Numbered from the stretch's first letter, positions 43,639 to 53,188 are shown. The stretch: DNA of 53,867 bases from Bacteroidaceae bacterium (GCA_017554605.1 JAFZIA010000079.1:1-53867); one strand, 5' to 3'. The notes: generated by a model not told the origin, from the letters alone. A program made the numbers and translations.

Positions 43639-45792
43639 ATGGCAAAGAAGGGTGGTAAGGCAACAAGACGTATGGACAAGCGTCAGTTGGTAGAGATGAT
43701 TGTGGAGTTTTTCAATCGCCACGACAGTGAGCAGGTGGGGACAAAGGAGATATTCAAGGCTCTTGGGATAACTTCTACATCGGCTCGTACGCTTTGCGTG
43801 ACGATTCTCGATGATATGGTGTTCGACGGCTATCTGCTCGAGCCGGCCTTCCGCAAGTATATGCTTGCCAACAGGGCTACCGTGGTGTGCGGAACATTCA
43901 AGCGTAGTAACGAGGGATATAATATGGTGTATCCCGAGGACGGCAGCGATGCAGTGATAATAACGGAACGACATTCCCTGCACGCTCTCACCGATGATTA
44001 TGTACGTGCGACAATCTTTGCGAAACGCCGAGGGGGTGCGCTCGAGGGTGAGGTCGTGGAGATTATGCGCCGCAAGCACGATACTTTTGCCGGTGTACTC
44101 AAGGTGGAGAAGCATTATGCGCTGTTGCTCACCGAGAGCAAGATAATCCCCAATGACATATTTATTCCGCGAGAGTACCTCAAGGGTGGAAAATCGGGCG
44201 ACAAGGCTGTTGTCAAGCTGCTCGACTGGCCGTTGGATAGCCGTAACCCCGTGGGAAAGGTTGTTGACATTCTGGGTAAGGAGGGCGATAATGATGCCGA
44301 GATGAATGCTATTCTTGTGGAGTATGGCCTGCCATACGTCTATCCGGCTGCGGTGGAGGAAGCGGCAAACAGATTGCCGTCGGACATTACAGAGCAGGAG
44401 ATTGCGCGCAGGGAGGATTTCCGCGGCATCACTACATTCACCATAGACCCTGTGGACGCAAAGGACTTTGACGATGCTCTTTCTATACGCACTCTTCCCG
44501 ACGGACTTTTGGAGATTGGCGTGCACATTGCCGATGTGTCGCACTATGTGACCGAGGGCAGTGTGATAGACAAGGAGGCATTCAAGCGTGCAACGTCCAT
44601 CTATCTTGTGGACCGCACTATTCCTATGCTGCCCGAAAGGCTGTGCAATTTCCTGTGCTCGCTGCGTCCCAACGAGGATAAACTCACCTATTCGGTGATA
44701 TTTACAATGAACAGCAGTGCCGAGGTAAAGAAATTCAGGATTGTGCGCGGCGTGATAAACAGCGACCGCCGTTTCAGCTACGAAGAGGTGCAGGATATAC
44801 TCACATCGGGTGAGGGCGAGTATTGCAACGAGATAAGGCAACTGAACGACCTTGCACAGATAATGCGTACCAAGCGCTTTGCTGCCGGAGCGATAGATTT
44901 CCAACAGGCCGAAGTGCGTTTCCGCCTCGATGATGACGGCAAGCCCCTGTCGGTATATTTCAGCGAGAGCGACGAGTCGCACCAGCTTATTGAGGAGTTT
45001 ATGCTTCTTGCCAACCGCACCGTAGCCGAGACAATAGGCAAGCGCACGCCCAATAACCAGCCTAAGACTTTTGTCTACCGTATCCACGACACGCCCGACC
45101 CCGACAAGCTTACAACGCTTGCGCGCTTTGTAGCCAAGCTCGGATACAAGATGAAGAGCGCCTCGGGACGCACCACTTCTCCAGCCGCGCTCAATAATCT
45201 GTTGGGTGCAATAAAAGGCACAAAGGAGCAGAATGTGATTGAGCAGATTTCGCTCCGCACAATGCAAAAGGCTAAATATTCTACCGAGAATATCGGTCAC
45301 TATGGCCTTGCGTTCAAGTATTATACTCACTTCACTTCGCCCATACGCCGCTACCCCGACCTCCTTGTTCACCGTCTGCTCGACCGCTATCTTGCGCAGA
45401 AGGCGCGTTCGGTGAGCCAGGCAAAATACGAGGATTTCTGTGAGCACTGCTCGGCACAGGAGCAGGTGGCAGCAAATGCCGAACGTGCAAGCATAAAGTA
45501 CAAGCAGGTGGAGTTTATGAGCGAGCACGTGGGCGAGGAGTACGATGCTGTAATAAGCGGAGTGACCGAGTGGGGTATATATGCCGAGATTAACGAGAAT
45601 AAGTGCGAGGGAATGATTCCTCTGCGCACTCTGCAGGACGATTTTTATGAGTTTGACGATGCCAACTACTGTCTTGTGGGCAAGCGCAAACATCGCAAAT
45701 ATATGATAGGTGACCCGCTGCGCATACGTATCACAAGGGCTAATCTGGAGCGTAAGCAACTCGATTTTGAACTTGCCGAGGGAAATGGCTGA
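43639..45792 (+). CDS. rnr: Ribonuclease R
   Basis: RNase R is a processive 3'-5' exoribonuclease that degrades structured RNA. The 717-residue protein has an N-terminal winged-helix/cold-shock region, the RNB catalytic domain with TIDPVDAKDFDDALS (metal-binding aspartates), IGVHIADVSHYV and SPIRRYPDLLVHRLL, and a C-terminal S1 domain (GVTEWGIYAEINENKCEGMI). It lacks the long lysine-rich tail of some homologues. The gene runs alone; the two-component genes follow 62 bp later. Confidence 0.96.
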   Translation: MAKKGGKATRRMDKRQLVEMIVEFFNRHDSEQVGTKEIFKALGITSTSARTLCVTILDDMVFDGYLLEPAFRKYMLANRATVVCGTFKRSNEGYNMVYPEDGSDAVIITERHSLHALTDDYVRATIFAKRRGGALEGEVVEIMRRKHDTFAGVLKVEKHYALLLTESKIIPNDIFIPREYLKGGKSGDKAVVKLLDWPLDSRNPVGKVVDILGKEGDNDAEMNAILVEYGLPYVYPAAVEEAANRLPSDITEQEIARREDFRGITTFTIDPVDAKDFDDALSIRTLPDGLLEIGVHIADVSHYVTEGSVIDKEAFKRATSIYLVDRTIPMLPERLCNFLCSLRPNEDKLTYSVIFTMNSSAEVKKFRIVRGVINSDRRFSYEEVQDILTSGEGEYCNEIRQLNDLAQIMRTKRFAAGAIDFQQAEVRFRLDDDGKPLSVYFSESDESHQLIEEFMLLANRTVAETIGKRTPNNQPKTFVYRIHDTPDPDKLTTLARFVAKLGYKMKSASGRTTSPAALNNLLGAIKGTKEQNVIEQISLRTMQKAKYSTENIGHYGLAFKYYTHFTSPIRRYPDLLVHRLLDRYLAQKARSVSQAKYEDFCEHCSAQEQVAANAERASIKYKQVEFMSEHVGEEYDAVISGVTEWGIYAEINENKCEGMIPLRTLQDDFYEFDDANYCLVGKRKHRKYMIGDPLRIRITRANLERKQLDFELAEGNG

Positions 45793-45854
45793 ATTCGGTT
45801 TCTTTTCAGATTTATGTGTGACATTTGCAGTACCTGTTATAAACCAAGAGTAAA

Positions 45855-46538
45855 ATGAAACTACTGATAGTTGAGGACGATGCCTCGCTAAGCGAGATTA
45901 TGTCGCGCGCGCTGCGTGCCGAGGGATACGTTGTAGAGACTGCATCGAACTACCTTGATGCCGAGGATAAAATTGCGGGTTACAGCTACGACTGTATTAT
46001 GCTCGACATTATGCTTCCCGACGGCAACGGATTGCGCTTGTTGCAACATATAAAGTCGTTGGGAAAGGCCGATAGAGTGATAATAATATCGGCAAAAGAC
46101 TCTATCGACGACAAGGTCGAGGGACTCAATCTGGGTGCCGACGATTATCTTGCAAAGCCTTTTTATATTGCCGAACTTTTGGCGCGCATAAAAAGTGTGC
46201 TACGTCGCGGCGCTACTGCGGTGAACAACATTATGACTGCTGGAAACATATCCCTCGATATTCAGGAGCGTAGTGTGAAGGTTGCGGGCAACTACGTCCC
46301 GCTGCTCAAGAAGGAGTTCGATATTCTGCTCTATTTTCTGCGCCACCCCAACCATATTGTCGATAAGGCGCTGCTTGCCGAGGCTGTGTGGGGCGACCAC
46401 ATTGATATGGCCGACAACTTCAGTTTTGTGTATGCGCAGGTGAAGAATCTTCGTAAAAAGCTCTCCGAGGCGGGGGCCGATGTGAATATAAAGGCTGTAT
46501 ACGGCTTCGGCTACAAACTTGCCGAGGTAGACGAATGA
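45855..46538 (+). CDS. OmpR/PhoB family response regulator
   Basis: A 227-residue DNA-binding regulator. The receiver domain starts MKLLIVEDDASL with the acidic pocket; the phospho-acceptor aspartate is in DCIMLDIMLPDGNG (about residue 51) and the switch lysine in DYLAKPF. The C-terminal winged helix has LLKKEFDILLYFLRHPNHIV and AVYGFGYKL. It is 19 bp before the sensor kinase gene and co-transcribed with it. Target genes are unknown; the neighbouring BspA gene is one possibility only by position. Confidence 0.95.
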   Translation: MKLLIVEDDASLSEIMSRALRAEGYVVETASNYLDAEDKIAGYSYDCIMLDIMLPDGNGLRLLQHIKSLGKADRVIIISAKDSIDDKVEGLNLGADDYLAKPFYIAELLARIKSVLRRGATAVNNIMTAGNISLDIQERSVKVAGNYVPLLKKEFDILLYFLRHPNHIVDKALLAEAVWGDHIDMADNFSFVYAQVKNLRKKLSEAGADVNIKAVYGFGYKLAEVDE

Positions 46539-46557
46539 ACGGGTAAAAAAAGTTCCA

Positions 46558-47832
46558 ATGAAACTCATATATAAGGTAACGCTGCGCCTGGCGCTTATTC
46601 TGCTGCCCATAATAACCTTGTGGGCAGTAATATTCTATTATACAATGGTCGAGGAGATTAACGACGAGGCCGACGATAGCCTTGTGGAGTATGCCGAGAC
46701 CATTATCCGCCGGCAGCTTGCTGGTTATCCTCTGCCGTTGCCGGGCAACGGGTCGAACAACAGCTACACGATAGAGCCGATCGACAGCGGGGTGCAGGTG
46801 GAGCCTTATATGACTTTCCACGATGAAATGGTGTATATTCCCGAGCAAAAGGATACTGAGCCGGCGCGTGTCCTTACAACGGTCTTTATGGACGATAATG
46901 ATATAATGTACAGGCTACAGGTGGCAATGCCTACATTTGAGCGCGACGACCTCAGGAGTGCAATCTTCTGGTATGTGCTTGTGCTCTATGCGTTGCTGTT
47001 GCTGGTGATACTGCTGGCAACGTCGGCAATCTTCTATCGCAGTATGGGGCCTTTATATAAGCTGCTTCGTTGGTTCGACGGCTACACGCCAGGCAAACGT
47101 CCGCCGTTGGTGCCCGTCTCTGATGTTGTCGAGTTCCAAAAACTCGGACAGGCAGCTTATCTTGCCGTGAACCGTGCCGAGGAGTACTCGGAGCAGCAGA
47201 AACAGTTCATAGGCAATGCCTCGCACGAGCTGCAGACTCCGCTTGCGGTGATTGGCAACCGCATAGAGTGGCTGGTGGACAATACCGCGTTGAATGAGGA
47301 ACAGTATGCCGAGCTGTCGAAAATACAGCGTACATTGGGACGTCTTGTGCGTATGAACAGGACACTTTTGCTGCTTACAAAGATTGACAACGGGCAGTTC
47401 CCCGAGGTGGCAGATGTCGACATTGCGGCGCTTGTGAACCGCGAGATAGGGCTCTACGACGAGATATATTCGCACAAGGAGGTAAAAAGCAATGTGCAGG
47501 TGTGCGGACCTTGTGTGGTGAGTATGAACGAGGCGCTTGCCGACACCCTTGTGGGCAATCTGTTGAAGAACGCCTATCTGCACTCGCCCGAGGGGGCAAC
47601 AGTATCGGTGCAGGTTGATGCGGGCAAGATTGTGGTGTCTAACAGCGGTGATGCTCCTCTTGATGCCGAGCGTGTATTTAATCGTTTTTATCACGGTGGC
47701 AAGAGCGGCTCTACGGGGCTTGGGCTTGCGCTTGTAAGTTCAATTTGTAAGTACTATAATTTTTCAATAGACTACAAGTTCGAAAACAATAGGCATATAT
47801 TTACTCTTAAATGGCAAGTTCCGGCTGTTTGA
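46558..47832 (+). CDS. Sensor histidine kinase
   Basis: A 424-residue membrane kinase. Two transmembrane helices (about residues 9-30 and 140-163) flank a short periplasmic sensor region with an alternating charged/Pro composition. The H box is NASHELQTPLAVIG (phospho-histidine at about 223), followed by the N box LADTLVGNLLKNAYLHSPEG, G1 region VVSNSGDAPLDAE and G2 GLGLALVSSICK. The ATPase domain is compact but complete. It pairs with the preceding response regulator. The stimulus is unknown. Confidence 0.95.
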   Translation: MKLIYKVTLRLALILLPIITLWAVIFYYTMVEEINDEADDSLVEYAETIIRRQLAGYPLPLPGNGSNNSYTIEPIDSGVQVEPYMTFHDEMVYIPEQKDTEPARVLTTVFMDDNDIMYRLQVAMPTFERDDLRSAIFWYVLVLYALLLLVILLATSAIFYRSMGPLYKLLRWFDGYTPGKRPPLVPVSDVVEFQKLGQAAYLAVNRAEEYSEQQKQFIGNASHELQTPLAVIGNRIEWLVDNTALNEEQYAELSKIQRTLGRLVRMNRTLLLLTKIDNGQFPEVADVDIAALVNREIGLYDEIYSHKEVKSNVQVCGPCVVSMNEALADTLVGNLLKNAYLHSPEGATVSVQVDAGKIVVSNSGDAPLDAERVFNRFYHGGKSGSTGLGLALVSSICKYYNFSIDYKFENNRHIFTLKWQVPAV

Positions 47833-47955
47833 GTTTGCGGTTGTAATATTTTTGTCAGTAATTTTAGAATTTTTATTTACATTTGAGGTCTTTTCTAAAT
47901 GTATAAACAGAATAAAACTTACCAACTTTCCTTATAAATGAAGAAAAATATTCCC

Positions 47956-48098
47956 AACGAGCATTGATTGTAAAAAAATGTATATATTTGCACTGTTGGT
48001 GGGGAGAAATCTACCGATGCAAGAAAGCATTTTGTTTTAAGTCCATATCTTAAATTCGCCAAAATTTCAATGAGGGACAGACGCAATCAATGCTCATT
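47956..48098. repeat. Inverted repeats flanking the BspA-type promoter
   Basis: GAGCATTGATTG (47959-47970) and its exact reverse complement CAATCAATGCTC (48084-48095) lie 113 bp apart. Extending outward by three bases with one mismatch gives 14 of 15 matching positions. The promoter lies between the arms, as in invertible promoters of Bacteroides. The arms are shorter than in well-known examples. Confidence 0.5.
47964..47990 (+). promoter_or_regulatory. Promoter of the BspA-like gene
   Basis: TATATTTG (47983-47990) matches TAnnTTTG. A TTG at 47964-47966 inside the left repeat arm is the likely -33 element, with a 16-bp spacer that is shorter than usual. Transcription would start about 47996. 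Confidence 0.6.
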
Positions 48099-48216
48099 CT
48101 GTGTATATGCTGGTTACGTGCGTTCTGTGCGTCGCCCACGTATATATCACGGCGTGGGAATATTGTTTCTTCATTGTTCATCTCATTGGGGCGTTTGGCG
48201 ATGCCTAAGATATGTG

Positions 48217-48252
48217 GACGTAAGACACAAGTCTCACGTCTTTCTTGTTTTT
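48217..48252 (+). terminator. Terminator-like hairpin inside the BspA leader
   Basis: GACGT-A-AGAC pairs with GTCT-C-ACGTC (9 pairs, one A-C mismatch, loop ACAA) and is followed by TTTCTTGTTTTT. It lies 63 bp before the start codon, so readthrough would be required for expression of the large gene. Confidence 0.5.
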
Positions 48253-48314
48253 ATACACTATTATTTATATCCCGAGTTTGGAGATTTGCAAGGATGAGTT
48301 AAATTATTTCAATT

Positions 48315-51300
48315 ATGAGACACATTAAACTCTTATTAGCAACTATGCTTTTGTTTTGCTGCACAGCAGCAAGTGCTTTTGAAGTTGGCGGTATTTATTA
48401 CAACATCACCAGCAGCACCGACAAAACAGTTGAGGTGACAAGCGGTGTGAAAGAATACACCGGTGCAATTACAATTCCAGCTAAAGTAACTTATAATGGT
48501 ACTGAGTACAGTGTTACAGCTATTGGACGTAATGCGTTCTTTTGCGACGACCTTACAAGTATTACAATCCCTAATAGCGTAACATTTATTGCAGAGCACG
48601 CGTTCTATAATTGCGATTATTTAAATAGTGTATTTATAAGTGACCTTGAAGCGTGGTGTAACATTACGTTTGAAAAAGAAATTTATTTTTCCGGTGGTAG
48701 TGAATCAAATCCTTTTCAGTATGCAAAGAATCTATATCTAAACGGCGAACTGGTTACCGACCTTGTTATCCCCGAGGGGGTGACAACTATAAAACCGTAC
48801 GTCTTTTATAATTGCAAAAGCATAAAAAGCGTAACAATTCCAAGTAGTGTGACAACAATAGATAAAGGAGCTTTTGAGTCTTGCACTAATCTTACAGGTG
48901 TGTATATAAGTGACCTTGAAGCGTGGTGCAATATCAATTTTATATTACCAGAGTATGATTATTATTATTCTAAAAACAGCAATCCGTTGCATTTTGCAAA
49001 GAATCTATATCTAAACGGCGAACTGGTTACCGACCTTGTTATCCCCGAGGGTATAACAACGATAAAACAGGATGCTTTTAGTAATTGTACCAGTATAAAA
49101 AGTGTATTAATTCCAAGCAGTGTAACAAAGATAGAAGATGCATTCGTTGGTTGCACTAATCTTGCAGGTGTGTATATAAGTGACCTTGAAGCGTGGCTGA
49201 ATATTGATTTCCCAACAATATACAGTGATCATTATGGTGATATTAAAATTTGTGTTAATCCTTTAAATTGTGCAAAAAATCTATATCTAAACGGCGAACT
49301 GGTTACCGATCTTGTTATCCCCGAAGGTGTTACTGAGATTAAACAAGATGTGTTCAATGGTTGCACTGGACTTACAAGCGTGACAATTCCTAATAGTATC
49401 ACAAAAATAAGTGAGGATGCATTCAATGGTTGCACTGGACTTAAAAGTGTGTATATAAGTGACCTTGAAGCGTGGTGTAACATTACGTTTGTATATAATC
49501 ATTCTTGGTACAATGAAAATTTTCCCCATCATCAAGGTTATGGCTCAAATCTTTTGCAATATGCAGAAAACCTGTACTTGAATGATTCTATAATAACAAA
49601 TCTTGTTATTCCCGAGGGTATGAAAGATGTGAAAGATTGCTCGTTCCTTGGGTATGCAGGTCTTAAAAGTGTGGTAATCCCTAATAGCGTTACAAGTATA
49701 GGCCACGAAGCATTCAGAGCTTGCACGGGGCTTAAAAATATAGTATTAGGTAAAGCTGTAACAAACATTGAATATTACGCATTTGAAAGTTGTACCAACC
49801 TTAAAACAGTAATAAACTTCTCAGGACTTACATTGGATAAAGGTGCAACCGAAAATGGTTACTTAGCTTATTATGCCGATAAAATTGTTAATGCTCAGGG
49901 TGGCGAAGTTCTCGGTGATTATGTGTTTGCCAAAAAAAGCGGTGTAAATACATTGCTGGCATATTTGGGCGATAACGAAGAGATTGCTCTCCCTGATAAC
50001 TACCGAGGTGGAGCGTATGCAATTGGAGCAGGTGCGTTTAGGGATTGTACATACATAACAAGCATCACCATTCCCAACTGTGTTACAAGTATAGGAAGCG
50101 AAGCGTTCGCTGGTTGCAAGAATCTTAAAACCGTGATAAATTACTCTGGACTAACATTCGAAAAGGGCTCTACGTCAAATGGTTACGTTGGTTATTATGC
50201 CGACAAACTGTTCAATGCTCCTAATGGCGAGATTATAGACAATTTTGTGTTTGGATTTGTAGAAAATACTCCCACATTGGCGGGATATTTGGGTGATGAC
50301 GAAGAGATAGTTCTTCCCGACAACTATAGAGGCGAGCTATATGCAATTGGTGCAAAAGCATTCTACAAATGCAAAAATCTTAAGAGCGTAACAATATCCG
50401 ATGGCGTTACAAGCATAGGAGAGGGGGCGTTCCAAGCCAGCAGCATCGAAAACGTAACTATCGGTAATAACGTAACAAGCATAGGAAACAATGCTTTCAA
50501 TGGTTGCACTCTTCTTAAGAGCGTAACTATCGGTAATTCTGTTACCGATATAGGAGAATATTCATTCGTCGAATGTAGTAGTCTTGAAAATATAATTATA
50601 CCCGGTTCTGTGACAAATATAGGACAAAGCGCGTTCAACAATTGCACCAGCCTTACAAGCATAACAATCCCTAACAGCGTAACAACGATTGGACAAAGCG
50701 CGTTCTATTATTGCAAGAGCCTTACAAGCATAACAATCCCTAACAGCGTAACAACTATCGAAGAAACTGCATTTGCCAATTGTACCAGTCTTAATAAGTT
50801 AACAATTGGTAATAGTGTAACAAATATAGAATATAAGGCATTTTATAATTGCAACAAAATCAGTAATATAGTACTTCCCGACAGTGTTACAATCATAGGA
50901 GAAAGCGCATTCGAGGACTGCGATAATCTTAGACGCGTCACACTTGGGAATGGCGTGAAAAACATAGGAAAGAGCGCATTTAAGAATAACCCTCTTACAA
51001 GTATAACAATACCAAACAGCGTAAAAAGTATAGGTAACGAAGCTTTCTACGGGTGCAATAAACTTAAAACCGTGATAAACTTCTCCGAACTAACATTCGA
51101 TAAAGGTTCTACATCAAATGGTTATGTAAGTTATTATGCCGACAAGTTGTTCAACGCGCCTAATGGCGAGGTTATGTACGACCTTTTTGTGTTTGGTATA
51201 ATTGACAGTATTCCTACATTGGTAGGTGTTTTAAACGAGAAGGATATGTTTGCGGGACAAGATTGGGTTCTTAATGGTGGTTACAGAGGTGAATACTATG

Positions 51301-52955
51301 CAATTGGAACAGGTGTTTTTGAAAACTTGAAAATAAAAAGTGTAACCATTGGTGACAGCATAATAAGTATAGGAGATAATGCCTTCTATAATTGTAGTGA
51401 ACTGAAAAGCATAACTATCGGTAACAACGTAACTAACATAGGTGCAAGTGCATTCAAAGGGTGTAACCCAACAAATATAACTCTTGGTAATAGGGTTGCA
51501 AGCATTGGGAACGAAGCTTTCTACGGTTCTACTGGTATCACGAATATTATAATTCCGAGTAGCGTGACAAGCATAGGAAATGAGGCGTTCGCTGGTTGCA
51601 AGAATCTTAAAACCGTGATAAATTTCTCTGAGCTCGTATTTGATAAAGGCTCTATGTCAAATGGTTACGTGGGTTATTATGCCGATAAACTCTTCAATGC
51701 ACCTAATGGTGAGATTATAGGTGACTTTGTATTTGGCATAATTGACAGCACTCCCACATTTGTAGGATACTTAACAGATAATATACAAGAATTTGTATTG
51801 CCTGAAAATTATAGAGGCGGGTCGTATGCAATTGGAGACGGATTATTTATGAATTGCAGTAATCTAACAAATATCGCAATTCCCAACAGTGTTATAGGTA
51901 TAGGACAGTTTGCATTCTATAATTGCAGCAGCCTCACAAGCATAGAATTTCCAGATAGTATTACTCGTATAGGGAACGATGCGTTTAGTCGTTGTACTGG
52001 TCTTAAAAGCATAGACCTTCCAGATTGTGTTACTACTATAGGGGAGTATGCTTTTTCTGGTTGCAGCGGCATTACAAGTGTTACTATACCTAATGGTTTG
52101 ATAACTATTGAAGATTGCGTCTTCGAGGATTGTTTAGGTCTTATAAGCGTCGAAATACCGAACAGCGTGACATATATAGGTTATGCGGCTTTTGAAAATT
52201 GTAAAAGCCTTGAAAGCGTCAATATTCCTAATAGTGTAAAAAGTATGGATGGCGCAGTATTTCGTGATTGTACTAAACTCGCAAAAGTCACAATAGGTAA
52301 CGGATTGGAAAGTTTTGGAGAAAAGGTCTTCAGAGATTGTACAGGTCTTAAAGAAGTGCATATCAACGACCTCTCGGCGTGGTGTAACATAAATTTTGTG
52401 TATAATTTTGATAATCCTTTGTATTATGCTAATAATCTTTATTTGAATGGAGCTCTAGTCACCGACCTTGTTATCCCCGATGATGTAACAACGATAAAAG
52501 ACTTTACTTTCTGTAATTGCAAAAGCGTAACAAGAATATCTATATCAAATAACGTAACAAAAATTGGTGATTACGCTTTTGCTGGTTGTAGAAATGCAGA
52601 GACGCTTTATATAAGCAACTCAATAGAAGAAATAGGTATTGAAGCCTTTTACGATTGTTTGAATTTATTTGAGATATATGCTGCTTCAAAGAAAGCCGTT
52701 GAAGGCGACGATGCTATGTTCTCAAACGACACATATAACAATGCTTGTTTGTATGTTCCTGCTGGACGTAAATTTGCATACGAAAAAACCAATCCGTGGA
52801 ATAGGTTTTATGTTGTAGAGACCGATTTTACTTCAATCGATAATGTGAGAACATATTATGACAATGCTATTTACTACGATATTAACGGAAAACGAGTAGA
52901 GAACCCGACCCGTGGCATCTACATTGTTAACGGAAAGAAAGTTTTTGTAAAGTAA
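48315..52955 (+). CDS. Giant BspA-like leucine-rich repeat surface protein
   Basis: A 1546-residue secreted protein with a signal peptide (MRHIKLLLATMLLFCCTAASA, cut before FEV). Nearly all of it is built from LRR_5 (BspA/TpLRR) repeats of about 23 residues with the core SVTIPNSVTxIGxxAFxxC. The repeats are interrupted by two other modules: one with LEAWCNI and NLYLNGELVTDLVIPEGV (copies near residues 110-150, 200-245, 295-340, 385-430, 1355-1390), and one with SNGYVGYYADKLFNAPNGEI and LPDNYRGxxYAIG (four or five copies). The tail reads YYDINGKRVE then GIYIVNGKKVFVK, a sorting-type end. Relatives bind host proteins or other cells; the ligand here is unknown. Confidence 0.93.
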   Translation: MRHIKLLLATMLLFCCTAASAFEVGGIYYNITSSTDKTVEVTSGVKEYTGAITIPAKVTYNGTEYSVTAIGRNAFFCDDLTSITIPNSVTFIAEHAFYNCDYLNSVFISDLEAWCNITFEKEIYFSGGSESNPFQYAKNLYLNGELVTDLVIPEGVTTIKPYVFYNCKSIKSVTIPSSVTTIDKGAFESCTNLTGVYISDLEAWCNINFILPEYDYYYSKNSNPLHFAKNLYLNGELVTDLVIPEGITTIKQDAFSNCTSIKSVLIPSSVTKIEDAFVGCTNLAGVYISDLEAWLNIDFPTIYSDHYGDIKICVNPLNCAKNLYLNGELVTDLVIPEGVTEIKQDVFNGCTGLTSVTIPNSITKISEDAFNGCTGLKSVYISDLEAWCNITFVYNHSWYNENFPHHQGYGSNLLQYAENLYLNDSIITNLVIPEGMKDVKDCSFLGYAGLKSVVIPNSVTSIGHEAFRACTGLKNIVLGKAVTNIEYYAFESCTNLKTVINFSGLTLDKGATENGYLAYYADKIVNAQGGEVLGDYVFAKKSGVNTLLAYLGDNEEIALPDNYRGGAYAIGAGAFRDCTYITSITIPNCVTSIGSEAFAGCKNLKTVINYSGLTFEKGSTSNGYVGYYADKLFNAPNGEIIDNFVFGFVENTPTLAGYLGDDEEIVLPDNYRGELYAIGAKAFYKCKNLKSVTISDGVTSIGEGAFQASSIENVTIGNNVTSIGNNAFNGCTLLKSVTIGNSVTDIGEYSFVECSSLENIIIPGSVTNIGQSAFNNCTSLTSITIPNSVTTIGQSAFYYCKSLTSITIPNSVTTIEETAFANCTSLNKLTIGNSVTNIEYKAFYNCNKISNIVLPDSVTIIGESAFEDCDNLRRVTLGNGVKNIGKSAFKNNPLTSITIPNSVKSIGNEAFYGCNKLKTVINFSELTFDKGSTSNGYVSYYADKLFNAPNGEVMYDLFVFGIIDSIPTLVGVLNEKDMFAGQDWVLNGGYRGEYYAIGTGVFENLKIKSVTIGDSIISIGDNAFYNCSELKSITIGNNVTNIGASAFKGCNPTNITLGNRVASIGNEAFYGSTGITNIIIPSSVTSIGNEAFAGCKNLKTVINFSELVFDKGSMSNGYVGYYADKLFNAPNGEIIGDFVFGIIDSTPTFVGYLTDNIQEFVLPENYRGGSYAIGDGLFMNCSNLTNIAIPNSVIGIGQFAFYNCSSLTSIEFPDSITRIGNDAFSRCTGLKSIDLPDCVTTIGEYAFSGCSGITSVTIPNGLITIEDCVFEDCLGLISVEIPNSVTYIGYAAFENCKSLESVNIPNSVKSMDGAVFRDCTKLAKVTIGNGLESFGEKVFRDCTGLKEVHINDLSAWCNINFVYNFDNPLYYANNLYLNGALVTDLVIPDDVTTIKDFTFCNCKSVTRISISNNVTKIGDYAFAGCRNAETLYISNSIEEIGIEAFYDCLNLFEIYAASKKAVEGDDAMFSNDTYNNACLYVPAGRKFAYEKTNPWNRFYVVETDFTSIDNVRTYYDNAIYYDINGKRVENPTRGIYIVNGKKVFVK
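48724..49330 (+). repeat. Near-identical DNA modules inside the BspA-like gene
   Basis: A stretch of about 55 bp encoding NLYLNGELVTDLVIPEG recurs almost unchanged at 48724-48779, 48996-49051 and 49270-49325, spaced about 273 bp apart, and in diverged form near 52430. The surrounding repeats differ much more, so this identity points to recent duplication or gene conversion. Confidence 0.85.
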
Positions 52956-52971
52956 TATATTTGCAGGCATT

Positions 52972-53016
52972 TTAAGGGAGTCGCTACGAATCAGTAAATT
53001 GTAACGACTCCCTTAA
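52972..53016 (+). terminator. Terminator of the BspA-like gene
   Basis: A perfect 12-bp stem, TTAAGGGAGTCG with CGACTCCCTTAA, has a 21-base loop that pairs further at three positions. The T-run behind it is weak (TATAATC), so it may be a stable 3' end rather than a classical terminator. Confidence 0.6.
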
Positions 53017-53188
53017 TATAATCACCAAAGTCAATGGAGCTTATTTTGTATTATTGGTGTCTTTGATAAAAGAATTTTGTCATATAAGTCTGATTTTTTC
53101 AGAAATTTCAAATTCTTTTCAGGATTTAATATAATCTTTGCAATGTAAACAATGAGAAAAAGATTGTATAACCATAAAAAAAAGAATT

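Larger units (their letters stand above)
47833..48314. other. Long regulatory region and leader of the BspA-like gene
   Basis: 482 bp. It holds, in order, a near-perfect inverted repeat arm (47956-47970), the promoter (47983-47990), the second arm (48084-48098), three RNA hairpins and a terminator-like hairpin at 48217-48252. The transcript leader would be about 315 bases. Small frames in it, such as 48090-48302, are not supported as genes, though the one starting at the ATG in the right repeat arm ends 12 bp before the BspA start. Confidence 0.6.

Noticed and set aside
43606-45759. 717-codon open frame antisense to rnr
   Set aside because: It mirrors the RNase R gene almost exactly. The composition (rich in Leu, Val, His, Cys, Arg) is what reverse-complemented biased codons give, and no domain is recognisable.
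48090-48302. 70-codon frame in the BspA leader as a separate protein gene
   Set aside because: Overlaps hairpins and another frame, has unusual composition and no recognisable features; kept only as a possible leader peptide in the findings.
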